Shown: positions 8,138 through 17,354 of the stretch, piece by piece | Position numbering within the stretch: position 1 is the first letter of the stretch | Layout of the letters: every line of letters begins with the position of its first letter | Origin: Paenibacillus thiaminolyticus | Lineage (GTDB): Bacteria; Bacillota; Bacilli; Paenibacillales; Paenibacillaceae | Direction: 5' to 3' | DNA length: 64,000 nt | Assembly: GCF_007066085.1 (NCBI RefSeq) | Contig: NZ_CP041405.1 | Coordinates: 5,611,501-5,675,500 of the forward strand | Notes under the pieces: generated by a model | The model's input: only the letters and a program-made list of their open reading frames with translations | What the model was told of the DNA's origin: nothing | The model's database searches: none | Position numbers and translations under genes: made by a program

Positions 8138-9337
8138 ATGGACGCTCGGCAATTGGCGGCTCATTTTGAGGTACAATATGGAAGTGGTGAGGGAGAGGTT
8201 CGTTTTTTCCATGCTCCAGGTCGTGTAAACCTTATCGGCGAGCATATTGATTATAACGGAGGGTATGTGCTTCCGGCAGCGCTGGAGTTCGGCACGACAC
8301 TGCTGATCCGTCCGCGGTCCGATCGGATGATCCGGCTGTCTTCCACGAATTTCCCATATCAATTGACGGTAGCGGCCGATGAGGCGGCCAATGCCAAGAC
8401 CGGGGAATGGACCGATTATCCCGTCGGGGTCATGGTGGAGCTGGCGAAGGCGGGACGGGCGTTGAGCCGGGGCTATGATATTTTGGTGCATGGCGATATT
8501 CCGAACGGAGCGGGGTTATCCTCCTCGGCATCGCTCGAGGTCGCCGCGGCCTATGCGCTGCTGACGCTGGAAGGCCACTCGATCGACCGGACGGATATCG
8601 CGAAGCTGTCGCAGCGGGCGGAGAACCGGTTCGTCGGTGTCAACTGCGGCATTATGGACCAGTTCGCCGTCGCGAACGGCAAGCAGGACCATGCGATTCT
8701 GCTGATGTGCGACACGCTTGAATTCAAGCATGTTCCGTTCCGGACGGAAGGCTACAAGCTGGTTATCGGCAATACGAACAAGCGGCGCGGGCTCGTCGAT
8801 TCCAAATATAATGAACGCAGGGCGCAATGCGATGAGGCCGTGCGGGAGCTGCGGCAGGCGTTCCCTGAACTGGAGCTGCTCGCTCAGCTGGACGCCGCGC
8901 GCTATGAAGCGAATAAGCATTTCATTCAGGATGAGGCGGTACGCAAGCGGGCCGCGCATGTCATCGCGGAGAACGAGCGGGTGCTGCAGTCGGTCGAGGC
9001 GCTGCAGCAGCATGAATTGGAGCGGTTCGGCCAGCTTATGATCGCATCGCATGAATCATTGCGGGATCTGTACGAGGTCAGCTGCGAAGAGCTGGATGTA
9101 ATGGTTGAGGAGGCGCTTCGCATCGAAGGCACGGCCGGCTCGCGGATGACGGGGGCCGGATTCGGCGGCTGCACCGTCTCGCTCGTGAAGGAGAGCGCCG
9201 TCCCGCGCTTCATCGAGCAGGTCGGAGAGGCGTATCAGCGGCGCATCGGCTTGACGGCGGAATTCTATGTATGCAGCGTCGGCGACGGCGTGAAGGAACA
9301 GGACTGCAGCAACAAGCTGGCAGCGGAGGGGGAATAA
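8138..9337 (+). CDS. galK: Galactokinase
   Basis: Phosphorylates galactose to galactose-1-phosphate, the first step of the Leloir pathway. The 399-residue GHMP kinase shows the galactokinase signature PGRVNLIGEHIDYNGGYVLP (28-47), the ATP-binding motif GAGLSSSASLEVAAAYAL (about 123-140), the catalytic-base region CGIMDQF and the C-terminal RMTGAGFGGCTVSLV. An in-frame ATG at 8120 lies inside the ribosome binding site, so the ATG at 8138, eight bases after GGAGGAGG, is taken as the start. galE follows after three bases and galT after another 14, so this is the first gene of a tight operon. Confidence 0.95.
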   Translation: MDARQLAAHFEVQYGSGEGEVRFFHAPGRVNLIGEHIDYNGGYVLPAALEFGTTLLIRPRSDRMIRLSSTNFPYQLTVAADEAANAKTGEWTDYPVGVMVELAKAGRALSRGYDILVHGDIPNGAGLSSSASLEVAAAYALLTLEGHSIDRTDIAKLSQRAENRFVGVNCGIMDQFAVANGKQDHAILLMCDTLEFKHVPFRTEGYKLVIGNTNKRRGLVDSKYNERRAQCDEAVRELRQAFPELELLAQLDAARYEANKHFIQDEAVRKRAAHVIAENERVLQSVEALQQHELERFGQLMIASHESLRDLYEVSCEELDVMVEEALRIEGTAGSRMTGAGFGGCTVSLVKESAVPRFIEQVGEAYQRRIGLTAEFYVCSVGDGVKEQDCSNKLAAEGE

Positions 9338-9340
9338 GCG

Positions 9341-10327
9341 ATGGCAGTACTGGTTACAGGCGGGGCAGGTTATATTGGCTCCCATACGGTGGCGGAATTG
9401 CTGGATCGCGGCGAAGAGGTCGTCGTCGTCGATTCATTGGAGACGGGTCATGCGGACGCGGTTCTCGGCGGCACGCTCCATGTCGGGGATATTCGAGATA
9501 AGGCCTTCTTGGAAGGCGTGTTCCAACAGCATAAGTTCGATGCGGTCATTCATTTCGCCGCGTACTCGCTCGTCGGAGAGAGCATGAGCAATCCGGCCAA
9601 ATATTATGATAACAATGTGCACGGCACGCTGGTGCTGCTGGAGGTGATGCAGCAGTTCGGCGTGAAGCGGATTGTCTTTTCTTCCACGGCCGCCACGTAT
9701 GGCGAGCCCGAACGGACGCCAATCGAGGAGACCTTCGCGACGAATCCGACGAATGTGTACGGAGAGACGAAGCTGACGATGGAGCGCATGATGCGCTGGT
9801 TCGACGAGGTGCATGGCATCCGCTACGTCTCGCTGCGCTACTTCAATGCCGCTGGCGCACATGAGAGCGGACGCATCGGGGAAGACCACCAGCCGGAGAC
9901 GCATCTCGTGCCGATTGTGCTGGAGACGGCCCTGGGCAAGCGCAGTGAGATTGCGGTCTTCGGCAGCGATTATCCGACGCATGACGGCACATGTATTCGC
10001 GACTATATTCACGTCAGCGATTTGGCGGACGCGCATTTGCTTGCTGTCGGCTATTTGCGCAAGGACGGGGCGAGCGAGATTTTCAATCTGGGCAGCGGCA
10101 ACGGCTTCTCGGTTCTCGAGGTGATCCGGACGGCGCAGCGGGTGACCGGTCTGACGATTCCGACGGCGCTGCGCGATCGCCGGGCAGGCGATCCGGCAGT
10201 CTTGATCGCGTCCGCCGGCAAGGCGAAGGCCGTGCTCGGCTGGCAGCCGAAGCGGGATAATATGGAGATGATTATTGAGAGCGCCTGGCGCTGGCATCAG
10301 GCTCATCCGGACGGATACGCCAAATAG
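9341..10327 (+). CDS. galE: UDP-glucose 4-epimerase
   Basis: Interconverts UDP-galactose and UDP-glucose. The 328-residue short-chain dehydrogenase fold starts with the NAD-binding loop GGAGYIG (7-13). The catalytic pair is Y140 and K144 (YGETK), with the supporting SSTAATYGEP at 115-123. RYFNAAGAH and the substrate-binding GDGTCIRDYIHV-like segment (HDGTCIRDYIHVSDLADAH) follow. The length matches family members. GCGGAGGGGG in the end of galK serves as ribosome binding site. The enzyme also supplies UDP-galactose for cell-surface glycans, so it may be needed even without galactose. Confidence 0.95.
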   Translation: MAVLVTGGAGYIGSHTVAELLDRGEEVVVVDSLETGHADAVLGGTLHVGDIRDKAFLEGVFQQHKFDAVIHFAAYSLVGESMSNPAKYYDNNVHGTLVLLEVMQQFGVKRIVFSSTAATYGEPERTPIEETFATNPTNVYGETKLTMERMMRWFDEVHGIRYVSLRYFNAAGAHESGRIGEDHQPETHLVPIVLETALGKRSEIAVFGSDYPTHDGTCIRDYIHVSDLADAHLLAVGYLRKDGASEIFNLGSGNGFSVLEVIRTAQRVTGLTIPTALRDRRAGDPAVLIASAGKAKAVLGWQPKRDNMEMIIESAWRWHQAHPDGYAK

Positions 10328-10341
10328 AGGGGGAGGACATC

Positions 10342-12030
10342 ATGGCGAACGATCAACGAGCAGGGAAGGCAGCATCGGAGCAACTGGATGAAGGACGCAC
10401 GGCACTACGGCCGGATGCGCCGACGCTTCCGGATGGATGGCGAACGGCAGAACGTACGGATACGGCGCGCATGGCGGAGCTGATCGAGAAGCTGGTTCGC
10501 TACGCGCGGAACCGGAATATGCTCGGAACGTTGGACATGACGTATGCGCGCAATCAGTTGCTGGAGCTGTTCCGGTTAGACGAGCCATGTGAAGGATATT
10601 TGGCCCCGGAGTGGAGCGGTGTTCCGGATGAACCGCAGGAGCTGCTGGAGGCGCTGCTGGATATGGCGGCCGCAAGCGGACTGCTGCCGGACAATACGAC
10701 GACCTGGCGGGATCTGCTGGACGCCAAGGTGATGGGGTTGCTTATGCCGCGCCCGTCGGAGACGGAGGCCCGGTTCCGGAAGCTGTGGGCCGAGCAGGGG
10801 ATTGCCGCCGCGACGGACGACTTCTATGCCTTGAACAAGGACAGCAATTATATACGGATGGATCGCATTCGGAAAAATGAGTATTGGCTGCATCCGAGCG
10901 AATTCGGCGAGATGGAGATGACGATCAACCTGTCCAAGCCGGAGAAGACGCCCCAGGAGATCGCTCAGGCCGGGCAGGCCGCGGCCGCCGATTATCCGAA
11001 ATGTCTGCTGTGCGCGGACAATGTCGGCTATGCGGGCCGGGTCAATCATCCGGCGCGCCAAAATTTGCGGATTATTCCGCTGGAACTGAACGGTGAAGCA
11101 TGGTTTTTCCAATACTCTCCTTATGTTTACTATAATGAGCACAGCATCGTGTTCCGAAGAGAGCATGTGCCGATGAAGCTGACCCGGGACACGTTCGCGC
11201 GGCTGCTGGCGTTCACCGAGCAGTTCCCGCATTATTTCATCGGCTCGAACGCCGACCTTCCGATCGTGGGCGGATCGATTCTGAGCCATGATCATTTCCA
11301 GGCGGGGCGGCATACGTTCCCGATCGAGAAGGCGCCGACAGGACAAGCGCATGTTCATGCGGCGCATCCGGGTGTCCGCGTCGGGGTGGTCGACTGGCCG
11401 ATGTCCGTTCTCCGCCTGACGGCGGACGATCGCGAAGCGCTGCTGAATACTGCCGACGATCTGTACCGGTTCTGGCAAGGCTACAGTGATGAGCAAGCCG
11501 GGATCCTCGCCTGGACGGAAGGCCCCGGCGGACAGACGCGGCATAATACGGTTACGCCAATCGTCCGCCGCCGGGGGGAGCGGTATGAGATGGATCTCGT
11601 ACTGCGCAATAACCGGACGGATGAGACGCATCCGGAAGGCATTTTCCATCCGCATCGCCATCTTCATCATATCAAGAAAGAAAATATCGGTCTGATTGAA
11701 GTCATGGGATTGGCGATTCTTCCCGGACGGCTGCTGGCGGAGACCGGAGCGATTGCCAGGCTGCTGGCCGGGCGGGAAGATCGGGAGGCGGAGCGCGCAA
11801 GCTTGACGGATCAGGATCCGCTCAAGCCGCATGCCGCATGGATTGACGAGCTGGTCGGCCGGTATGGAACCCGGCTGGACGAAGCGGAAGCGAACCGGGT
11901 GATCCGCCATGATATCGGCTGCAAGTTCGCAGAAATTCTTGGCCATGCCGGCGTCTTCAAGCGGGATCGCGCGGGGCGCGAGGCTTGCGCCCGCTTCCTC
12001 GCGCAGGCTGGGTTCAAGGCGCAGGGCTGA
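10342..12030 (+). CDS. galT: UDP-glucose--hexose-1-phosphate uridylyltransferase, Firmicute type (GalT class II)
   Basis: Transfers UMP between UDP-glucose and galactose-1-phosphate. This 562-residue protein belongs to the long, Firmicute-specific GalT class. Recognisable parts are CLLCADNVGYAGR, the substrate-binding NLRIIPLELNGEAWFFQYSP and YVYYNEHSIVFRREH, and the nucleotidyl-transfer region GGSILSHDHFQAGRH (about 311-325). GIFHPHRHLHHIKKENIGLI lies near residue 435. The start at 10342 is 15 bases after galE and has GAGGGGGAGGA before it. The first 45 residues are low-complexity and charged and may make it longer than relatives (about 500). With galK and galE it completes the Leloir pathway from galactose to glucose-1-phosphate. 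A 7-bp stem (AGACGGC/GCCGTCT) overlaps the stop codon. Confidence 0.93.
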   Translation: MANDQRAGKAASEQLDEGRTALRPDAPTLPDGWRTAERTDTARMAELIEKLVRYARNRNMLGTLDMTYARNQLLELFRLDEPCEGYLAPEWSGVPDEPQELLEALLDMAAASGLLPDNTTTWRDLLDAKVMGLLMPRPSETEARFRKLWAEQGIAAATDDFYALNKDSNYIRMDRIRKNEYWLHPSEFGEMEMTINLSKPEKTPQEIAQAGQAAAADYPKCLLCADNVGYAGRVNHPARQNLRIIPLELNGEAWFFQYSPYVYYNEHSIVFRREHVPMKLTRDTFARLLAFTEQFPHYFIGSNADLPIVGGSILSHDHFQAGRHTFPIEKAPTGQAHVHAAHPGVRVGVVDWPMSVLRLTADDREALLNTADDLYRFWQGYSDEQAGILAWTEGPGGQTRHNTVTPIVRRRGERYEMDLVLRNNRTDETHPEGIFHPHRHLHHIKKENIGLIEVMGLAILPGRLLAETGAIARLLAGREDREAERASLTDQDPLKPHAAWIDELVGRYGTRLDEAEANRVIRHDIGCKFAEILGHAGVFKRDRAGREACARFLAQAGFKAQG

Positions 12031-12127
12031 GACGGCTCTGCCGTCTGGCCGGAACGGAGCACGCGCTTCCAAGCGTGCCGGAATAGGTGCGGATATGTGC
12101 GACATAGAGAGATATATTTGCTATAGG

Positions 12128-12199
12128 GATGTATGGTGATATGGAGATGTATGGTGATATAGAGATGTACGGTGATATAGAGATATAGTCGAGATATAG
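12128..12199. repeat. 18-bp tandem repeat, about four copies
   Basis: Three near-identical 18-bp copies (GATGTATGGTGATATGGA at 12128-12145, then 12146-12163 and 12164-12181 with one or two changes) and a decayed fourth (12182-12199). They sit between galT and the next gene, ending about 20 bases before its start. Confidence 0.85.
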
Positions 12200-12220
12200 A
12201 ACAGGCCAGGAGGTCCATCG

Positions 12221-13132
12221 ATGACACAAGTGCAGATCGGCGTCATTTCCCATGAGCGGTGGGGAGAGAGCTTGAAGCTGGAGAACGGGATGTATACCGT
12301 TATCGTTCCGCTCGGCTTCGGCATCCGGATTATGCATCTAAGCCTTATGGGCGGCGAGAACGTCTTTTTCGAGGATACGGAAGGAGCGGTTCAGCAACAG
12401 GGCGAGGAATTCGCGGCGCTGGGCGGGGAAGGCTGGAAGCTGCGCGGCGGGCATCGGCTGTGGGCGAGCCCGGAGGTATACCCGCGCACCTATGGCCCGG
12501 ATGATAAGCCGATTCAATATGTCCTTACCGGGCACGGAGTGAAGCTGCTCGCTCCCGTGGAGCCGTGGACGCAGACGGCCAAGGAAATCGAGATCCAATT
12601 CCGCGATGATCAGATTGAGGTCATTCACCGGATAGTCAATCATGGACCATGGCCGATTGAACTGGCACCGTGGGCGCTGTCTGTCATGGCTCCGGGCGGA
12701 ACCGCCTATGTGCCGCAGACGAAGCGGGAGACCGGATTTCTCCCGAACCGGAACTTCGCGCTGTGGCCGTACACGAAGATGAATGACGAGCGTGTCGATT
12801 GGGGCGGTGATGTCATTCAGGTCCGCCAATGCGCCGATATCGAGCGGGCATTCAAGTTCGGCATACACAACGAGGAAGGCTGGGCGGCCTATGCCGTGAA
12901 CGGCACCGTGTTCGAAAAACGCTATGAACCGCAGCAAGAAGCGGTTTATCCCGACTTCGGATGCTCCTTCGAGCTGTATACGAACGACAAAATTTTGGAG
13001 CTGGAGACGCTGGGCCCGCTTGCAGTGTTGGCGCCTGGCGGACAGGCCGTTCACAAGGAGATATGGAAGCTTGCGCCATGCACGGATATCGAACAATATC
13101 TCCACACGAAATTGATAGAATCGAAATCTTAA
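12221..13132 (+). CDS. Galactose-mutarotase-fold protein, DUF4380-like
   Basis: A 303-residue cytoplasmic protein with no signal peptide. It has the beta-rich sequence of the galactose mutarotase/aldose-epimerase superfamily: IVPLGFGIRIMHLSLMGGENV near residue 30, HRLWASPEVYPRTYGPDD near 80, and an ending FELYTNDKILELETLGPLAV like many mutarotase-fold hydrolase domains. AGGCCAGGAGG precedes the ATG. It lies directly downstream of galT with only the 18-bp repeat between them, so it is probably the last gene of the galactose operon. An epimerase role would fit, but the family is largely uncharacterised and I do not assign an activity. A terminator follows. Confidence 0.7.
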   Translation: MTQVQIGVISHERWGESLKLENGMYTVIVPLGFGIRIMHLSLMGGENVFFEDTEGAVQQQGEEFAALGGEGWKLRGGHRLWASPEVYPRTYGPDDKPIQYVLTGHGVKLLAPVEPWTQTAKEIEIQFRDDQIEVIHRIVNHGPWPIELAPWALSVMAPGGTAYVPQTKRETGFLPNRNFALWPYTKMNDERVDWGGDVIQVRQCADIERAFKFGIHNEEGWAAYAVNGTVFEKRYEPQQEAVYPDFGCSFELYTNDKILELETLGPLAVLAPGGQAVHKEIWKLAPCTDIEQYLHTKLIESKS

Positions 13133-13168
13133 ATTTTTCATAATCTTAGGGTCTCTGCCAAAAGAAAG

Positions 13169-13211
13169 CCCTGTCCTGCACGACTCAAAGCCGCTGCGGG
13201 GCAGGGTTTTT
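13169..13211 (+). terminator. Intrinsic terminator of the gal operon
   Basis: CCCTGTCC (13169-13176) pairs with GGGGCAGGG ending at 13206 (one G-U pair). TTTTT follows. Confidence 0.8.
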
Positions 13212-13486
13212 GCCTATTTATGAACGGCTAGCGGATATTTCGCGTCCGCCGATGGAAAGGGTTTCACAAGTGAGCGGGTTTATGTTATTAATAGAGAGGG
13301 ACGTCAAAATGGAAAACCCTCTCAATGCGGCGGGATGCCGATGGGAGCCGATTGTGGACGTTCCGGGGGATGGTGCGCTGTCCGGCGGGCTGGGCGGAAC
13401 AAAGACTTTGCCTTGGCCGGGGCCCGATGGGACAAGCTGTATCGAGAACCCGCCAATAACGCAGCACTTTCAGGGAGTGTGGATGA
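13212..13486. other. Gap before the malic enzyme
   Basis: A 94-codon open frame at 13210-13494 has no ribosome binding site, is proline/glycine rich and is not called. No clear promoter was found by eye. Confidence 0.4.
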
Positions 13487-14920
13487 ATGGCTAAATCGTT
13501 AGGATCCAGTACGAACATTATTATTCGCTTGGAAATTGACAAAAATGTGTGCACCTTCGCGCAAATTGCCGCCGCCATTGGCGAGAGCGGCGGCGATATC
13601 GTCGCCATCGACGTCATTCGCGGCACGCCGGTATCCACAGTCCGAGATATTACAGTCAATGTATATGACGGCAGTGTCGGCGATCGGGTCGTGAAGCGTC
13701 TGAAGCAGCTGCAAGGCGTGAAAGTCGTGAACGTCTCCGATCAGACGTTCCTGCTCCACCTCGGGGGCAAAATCGAGATGCAGCCCAAGGTCCCGATCCG
13801 GAACCGCGACGACTTGTCCCGGGTCTATACGCCGGGCGTGGCGCGGGTATGCATGGCCATCCATGAAGATCCGTCCAGCGCGTTCACGCTGACAATCAAA
13901 CGGGATACCGTGGCGGTTGTCTCCGATGGAACCGCTGTGCTCGGTCTGGGCGATATCGGACCGATGGCGGCGATGCCGGTCATGGAAGGCAAGGCGATGC
14001 TGTTCAAGCAATTGGCGAACGTCGACGCGTTCCCGATCTGTCTGGACACGCAGGATACGGATGAGATCGTGCGGACGATTCAGGCGATTGCCCCGGCCTT
14101 CGGCGGCATTAATCTGGAGGACATCTCGGCGCCGCGCTGCTTCGAGATCGAACAGCGGCTGAAGGAGAATCTCGATATTCCGGTCTTCCATGACGATCAG
14201 CATGGAACCGCTGTCGTCCTGCTGGCCGGTCTGCTTAATGCGCTGAAGATTGTGAACAAGAAGCTGGAGGATTGCAAAATCGTCCTGTGCGGGATCGGCG
14301 CGGCGGGCATGGCCTGCACCGATATATTGCTCGCGGCAGGCGCGAAGAATATTATCGGCGTCGATCGCCACGGAGCGCTGGTCCGCGGCGTGCAGTACGA
14401 GAACGAGGCATGGAACGGCTACGCCGCCAAGACGAATCCGAACGGAGAGGAGGGCGGCATTCAGGATGTCATCACAGGGGCGGATGTGTTCATCGGCGTC
14501 TCGGGTCCTGGCGTGCTGAAGCGGGAGCATGTGGAGACGATGAACGCAGATCCCATTATCTTCGCGATGGCGAACCCGATGCCGGAGATCGATCCGGACG
14601 AGATCGAGGATATTGCCCGCATCATTGCAACGGGCCGTTCCGATTATCCGAACCAGATTAACAACGTGCTCTGCTTCCCGGGCCTGTTCCGCGGACTGCT
14701 GGATTGCCGCGCATCCAAAGTGACTTATAACATGAAGCTGGCGGCCGCTCAGGCGATTGCCGAGGTCGTCTCTGAAGAAGAACTCAATGAAATGTATATT
14801 ATTCCGAGCGTATTCAACCCGCTTGTCGTGACGAAGGTACGGGACGCCGTTGTCAATGCCGCCTATGAGGACGGCGTGGCGCGCCGCCGCGATTATCGGG
14901 AAAATACAGTTAAGCAGTAG
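13487..14920 (+). CDS. NAD(P)-dependent malic enzyme with N-terminal ACT domain
   Basis: Oxidatively decarboxylates malate to pyruvate. The 477-residue protein begins with an ACT-type regulatory domain (about 9-85: [20 protein letters not shown]), which would bind an effector. The malic domain follows: [14 protein letters not shown] with the catalytic tyrosine, [36 protein letters not shown] with the catalytic lysine, and metal ligands in [12 protein letters not shown] and FHDDQHGTA. The NAD-binding loop is [15 protein letters not shown] near 263-277. The ACT-malic fusion is common in Bacillales. Its role with PEP carboxykinase at 59-60.7 kb would be to balance pyruvate, malate and PEP during growth on organic acids. 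It stands alone between two terminators. Confidence 0.93.
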   Translation: MAKSLGSSTNIIIRLEIDKNVCTFAQIAAAIGESGGDIVAIDVIRGTPVSTVRDITVNVYDGSVGDRVVKRLKQLQGVKVVNVSDQTFLLHLGGKIEMQPKVPIRNRDDLSRVYTPGVARVCMAIHEDPSSAFTLTIKRDTVAVVSDGTAVLGLGDIGPMAAMPVMEGKAMLFKQLANVDAFPICLDTQDTDEIVRTIQAIAPAFGGINLEDISAPRCFEIEQRLKENLDIPVFHDDQHGTAVVLLAGLLNALKIVNKKLEDCKIVLCGIGAAGMACTDILLAAGAKNIIGVDRHGALVRGVQYENEAWNGYAAKTNPNGEEGGIQDVITGADVFIGVSGPGVLKREHVETMNADPIIFAMANPMPEIDPDEIEDIARIIATGRSDYPNQINNVLCFPGLFRGLLDCRASKVTYNMKLAAAQAIAEVVSEEELNEMYIIPSVFNPLVVTKVRDAVVNAAYEDGVARRRDYRENTVKQ

Positions 14921-14994
14921 CCGCTGACAGATGTTGGTGGACGGTGAGCTAGCCTCCCTCGCCCGATCGTCTGCGATTGTAAGCCTGGCAGACA

Positions 14995-15032
14995 GCCATC
15001 TTCTCTTCGTTTACGGAGAAGGTGGCTTTTTT
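14995..15032 (+). terminator. Intrinsic terminator of the malic enzyme gene
   Basis: GCCATCTTCTC (from 14995) pairs with GAGAAGGTGGC (one G-U), followed by six T (15027-15032). Confidence 0.85.
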
Positions 15033-15082
15033 GGATCTAGTCGATGAAATGGTTTCCAACCGCGTTTTATTTGCGAAAAGTA

Positions 15083-15110
15083 TTGACGTCGGCGAATAAC
15101 CAGTTAAAAT
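15083..15110 (+). promoter_or_regulatory. Candidate sigma-A promoter of the ABC importer operon
   Basis: TTGACG (15083-15088), a 16-bp spacer and TAAAAT (15105-15110). It lies about 230 bases before the start codon, leaving a long leader that contains a 22-bp repeat. Confidence 0.55.
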
Positions 15111-15252
15111 ATGCCTAAGGCACTTTGCTGTTTTCTCGCTTTTATGCAGTAAACAGTCTATGCACTAATCAGTTTATACGTTAACGAAATATCAGACAAG
15201 CGCATAAACGCATTCCATGGGTGAACTTTCTTTTCGAAGAAAGACGAATCGC

Positions 15253-15330
15253 AAAAACGAAAAAAGTGAACGAGCAAAACGAAAAAAGTGAACGAGCAAA
15301 ACAAAGAAAGTAAACAAGCAAAACGAGAGG
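15253..15330. repeat. 22-bp tandem repeat in the importer leader
   Basis: Three copies of a 22-bp, A-rich unit (15253-15274, 15275-15296, 15297-15318) with core CAAAACGAAAAAAGTGAACG, plus a partial fourth that runs into the ribosome binding site at 15324-15331. The first two copies are almost identical. Confidence 0.85.
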
Positions 15331-15341
15331 GGATCGAACAG

Positions 15342-16376
15342 ATGAGAGCAAAACGTCATGTCATGCTGGCATGTGCGCTGGCATTGGTGCTGCTGATGCT
15401 GAACGCATGCGGAAATCAGGCGCCGGGGGAAGGCACAGCAGAGCAAGGAGATACGGGCAGCGCGGGGAAAAAGGTGAAGATCGGGGTGACCCAGGTCGTG
15501 AACCATGCCTCTCTCGATGAAGCGTACAAAGGCTTCGTGCAAGCGTTGAAGGACAATGGCTATACGGAAGGGGACAACCTGGTCATCGATTATCAGAATG
15601 CCCAGGGCGATAATACGAACGCGGCGACCATCGCGCAGAAGTTCGCCACGAGCGGGGTCGATCTTGTGCTGGGCATCGGCACGTCTGTCTCCCAGGCTGC
15701 AGCGAAGGAAGTGAAGGACGTGCCTGTCCTGTTCACCGCAGTGACCGATCCGGTCGGCGCCGGTCTGGTCCAGAGCATGGAGAAGCCGGGCGCAAATGTA
15801 ACCGGGACGACGGATCTGCATCCGGAGGCCGTCTCGCGTTTGATGGAATTTATTAAGGAGCAGGTGAATGGCGTTACGGCGGTGGGTATTTTGGCCAATG
15901 AAGGCGAACAGAACACGGTCGTGAACGTGCAGAAGGCGGAAGAGGCGTTGACCGCTCTCGGCTTGAAGGCCGTTAAGGCACCCGTGACGAACAGCTCGGA
16001 AGTGAAGCAGGCGGCTGAATCGCTTATCGGCAAGGTGCAGGCCATCTATGTTCCGTCCGACAATACGGTTGTAAGCGGCCTCGGGGCTGTCGTCGGCGTG
16101 GCGAATGAGAATAAGATTCCGCTATTCGTCGCGGAGAAGGATTCGGTCAAGAACGGCGGTGTCGCTTCCTTCGGCTTCGAATATTACGATCTTGGTTACA
16201 CGACCGGCAAAATGGCCGTCGATATGCTGAAGAACGGCAAGAAGCCGGAAGACACGCCGGTGCAAATTCCGGAATCTCTTGATCTGGCGCTGAATGTGAA
16301 GGCGGCGGAAGCGCAAGGCTTCGCCGTAACCGATGATCTGAAGAAGCAAGTGAAGCCGGACAACCTCTTCGAATAG
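15342..16376 (+). CDS. ABC transporter substrate-binding lipoprotein (ABC_sub_bind/TrpX-like)
   Basis: A solute receptor of 344 residues anchored to the outer face of the membrane. The first 25 residues are a lipoprotein signal, with lipobox LMLNAC. The mature part has the type-1 periplasmic-binding fold: KIGVTQVVNHASLDEAYKGF, DYQNAQGDNTNAATIAQKFA, GIGTSVSQAAA, VLFTAVTDPVGAGLV. An ATG at 15288 is in frame but lies within the 22-bp repeat; the ATG at 15342 has GAGAGGGG ten bases before it and gives a proper signal peptide. Permease and ATPase genes follow. Relatives include the streptococcal TrpX tryptophan-uptake protein, but no T-box is visible upstream, so the ligand remains open. Confidence 0.88.
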   Translation: MRAKRHVMLACALALVLLMLNACGNQAPGEGTAEQGDTGSAGKKVKIGVTQVVNHASLDEAYKGFVQALKDNGYTEGDNLVIDYQNAQGDNTNAATIAQKFATSGVDLVLGIGTSVSQAAAKEVKDVPVLFTAVTDPVGAGLVQSMEKPGANVTGTTDLHPEAVSRLMEFIKEQVNGVTAVGILANEGEQNTVVNVQKAEEALTALGLKAVKAPVTNSSEVKQAAESLIGKVQAIYVPSDNTVVSGLGAVVGVANENKIPLFVAEKDSVKNGGVASFGFEYYDLGYTTGKMAVDMLKNGKKPEDTPVQIPESLDLALNVKAAEAQGFAVTDDLKKQVKPDNLFE

Positions 16377-16418
16377 AGAAGTGAAGGAACAAGACTAAAC
16401 AGAAGAGGAGGAGTCATA

Positions 16419-17354
16419 GTGAGCGGATTTATGCTGGCGATGCAAAAATCGGTAGAGCTCGGCGTGCTGTACGCCTTGATGGCGCTCGGCGTCTACTTGA
16501 CGTTTCGCATTTTGGATTTCCCTGACTTGACCGTAGACGGAAGCTTCACGACAGGCGCAGCGATAGCGGCCCTGTGCATTACATCGGATATCTCGCCTTG
16601 GATAGGAACGGCACTGGCCTTCCTCGGCGGCGGGCTCGCCGGCATGATGACCGGCATCATTCATACGAAAGGGAAGATTAATCCGCTGTTATCGGGCATT
16701 CTGATGATGATCGCCCTCCACTCTATCAATTTGCGGATTATGGGCAAGGCGAACATCGGCTTAATGAACAGCGATACGCTGCTTACGCCGATTACCGGAG
16801 GCTTCCTGTTCCTGATCGTCATGGGGCTGTTCGCGGTGCTGGTGAAGCTGGCCCTGGACTGGTTCCTGCGGACGGAGGTCGGCCTATCCTTGCGCGCTAC
16901 CGGCAACAATCCGCGCATGATTCGCAGCTTCGGCGTGCACACCGATACGACGATTGTCGCCGGGGTCAGCCTTTCGAACGCGCTCGTCGCGTTATCCGGC
17001 GCGCTGGTCGCCCAGTATCAGGGCTTCGCCGATATTCAATCGGGCGTCGGGATGATTGTCGTCGGACTGGCGTCGGTTATTATCGGGGAAGCGATTTTCG
17101 GCCACCGCACAATCGCCCGCGCGACGTTCGCGGTGCTGCTGGGCGCCGTGCTGTACCGGGTTATCGTCGCTATCGCGCTGCAGCTGCAAATGAATGCGAC
17201 GGATCTGAAGCTGTTTACCGCTCTCATCGTCATTGTGGCGCTAACCGTGCCGAAGATGCGGCGCTCCGCGAATCAGCGCACAATGAGCCGCCAGCGGGCG
17301 ATGCAATTGGCGAAAGGAGGACAGAGCGATGCTGCAAGTGAATCAGGTCAGTAA
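16419..17354 (+). CDS. ABC transporter permease (branched-chain amino acid/TrpY type)
   Basis: An integral membrane protein of 311 residues with about eight or nine hydrophobic helices. Typical family segments are LMALGVYLTFRILDFPDLTVDGSF near the N-terminus, GLSLRATGNNPRMIRSFGV (cytoplasmic loop that contacts the ATPase, about 162-180) and GMIVVGLASVIIGEAIFG. The start is GTG at 16419 behind AAGAGGAGGAG. The C-terminal tail overlaps the ATPase gene by 26 bases, so translation is probably coupled. Confidence 0.88.
   Translation: MSGFMLAMQKSVELGVLYALMALGVYLTFRILDFPDLTVDGSFTTGAAIAALCITSDISPWIGTALAFLGGGLAGMMTGIIHTKGKINPLLSGILMMIALHSINLRIMGKANIGLMNSDTLLTPITGGFLFLIVMGLFAVLVKLALDWFLRTEVGLSLRATGNNPRMIRSFGVHTDTTIVAGVSLSNALVALSGALVAQYQGFADIQSGVGMIVVGLASVIIGEAIFGHRTIARATFAVLLGAVLYRVIVAIALQLQMNATDLKLFTALIVIVALTVPKMRRSANQRTMSRQRAMQLAKGGQSDAASESGQ

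Noticed and set aside
10576..12105. 509-codon minus-strand frame opposite galT
   Set aside because: Antisense shadow with no recognisable domain; galT has full family motifs and a ribosome binding site.
13210..13494. 94-codon open frame before the malic enzyme
   Set aside because: It starts inside a terminator tail, has no ribosome binding site and overlaps the malic enzyme start.
15110..15341. T-box leader for the TrpXYZ-like importer
   Set aside because: No T-box consensus, specifier loop or terminator was seen before the start; the leader holds a tandem repeat instead.
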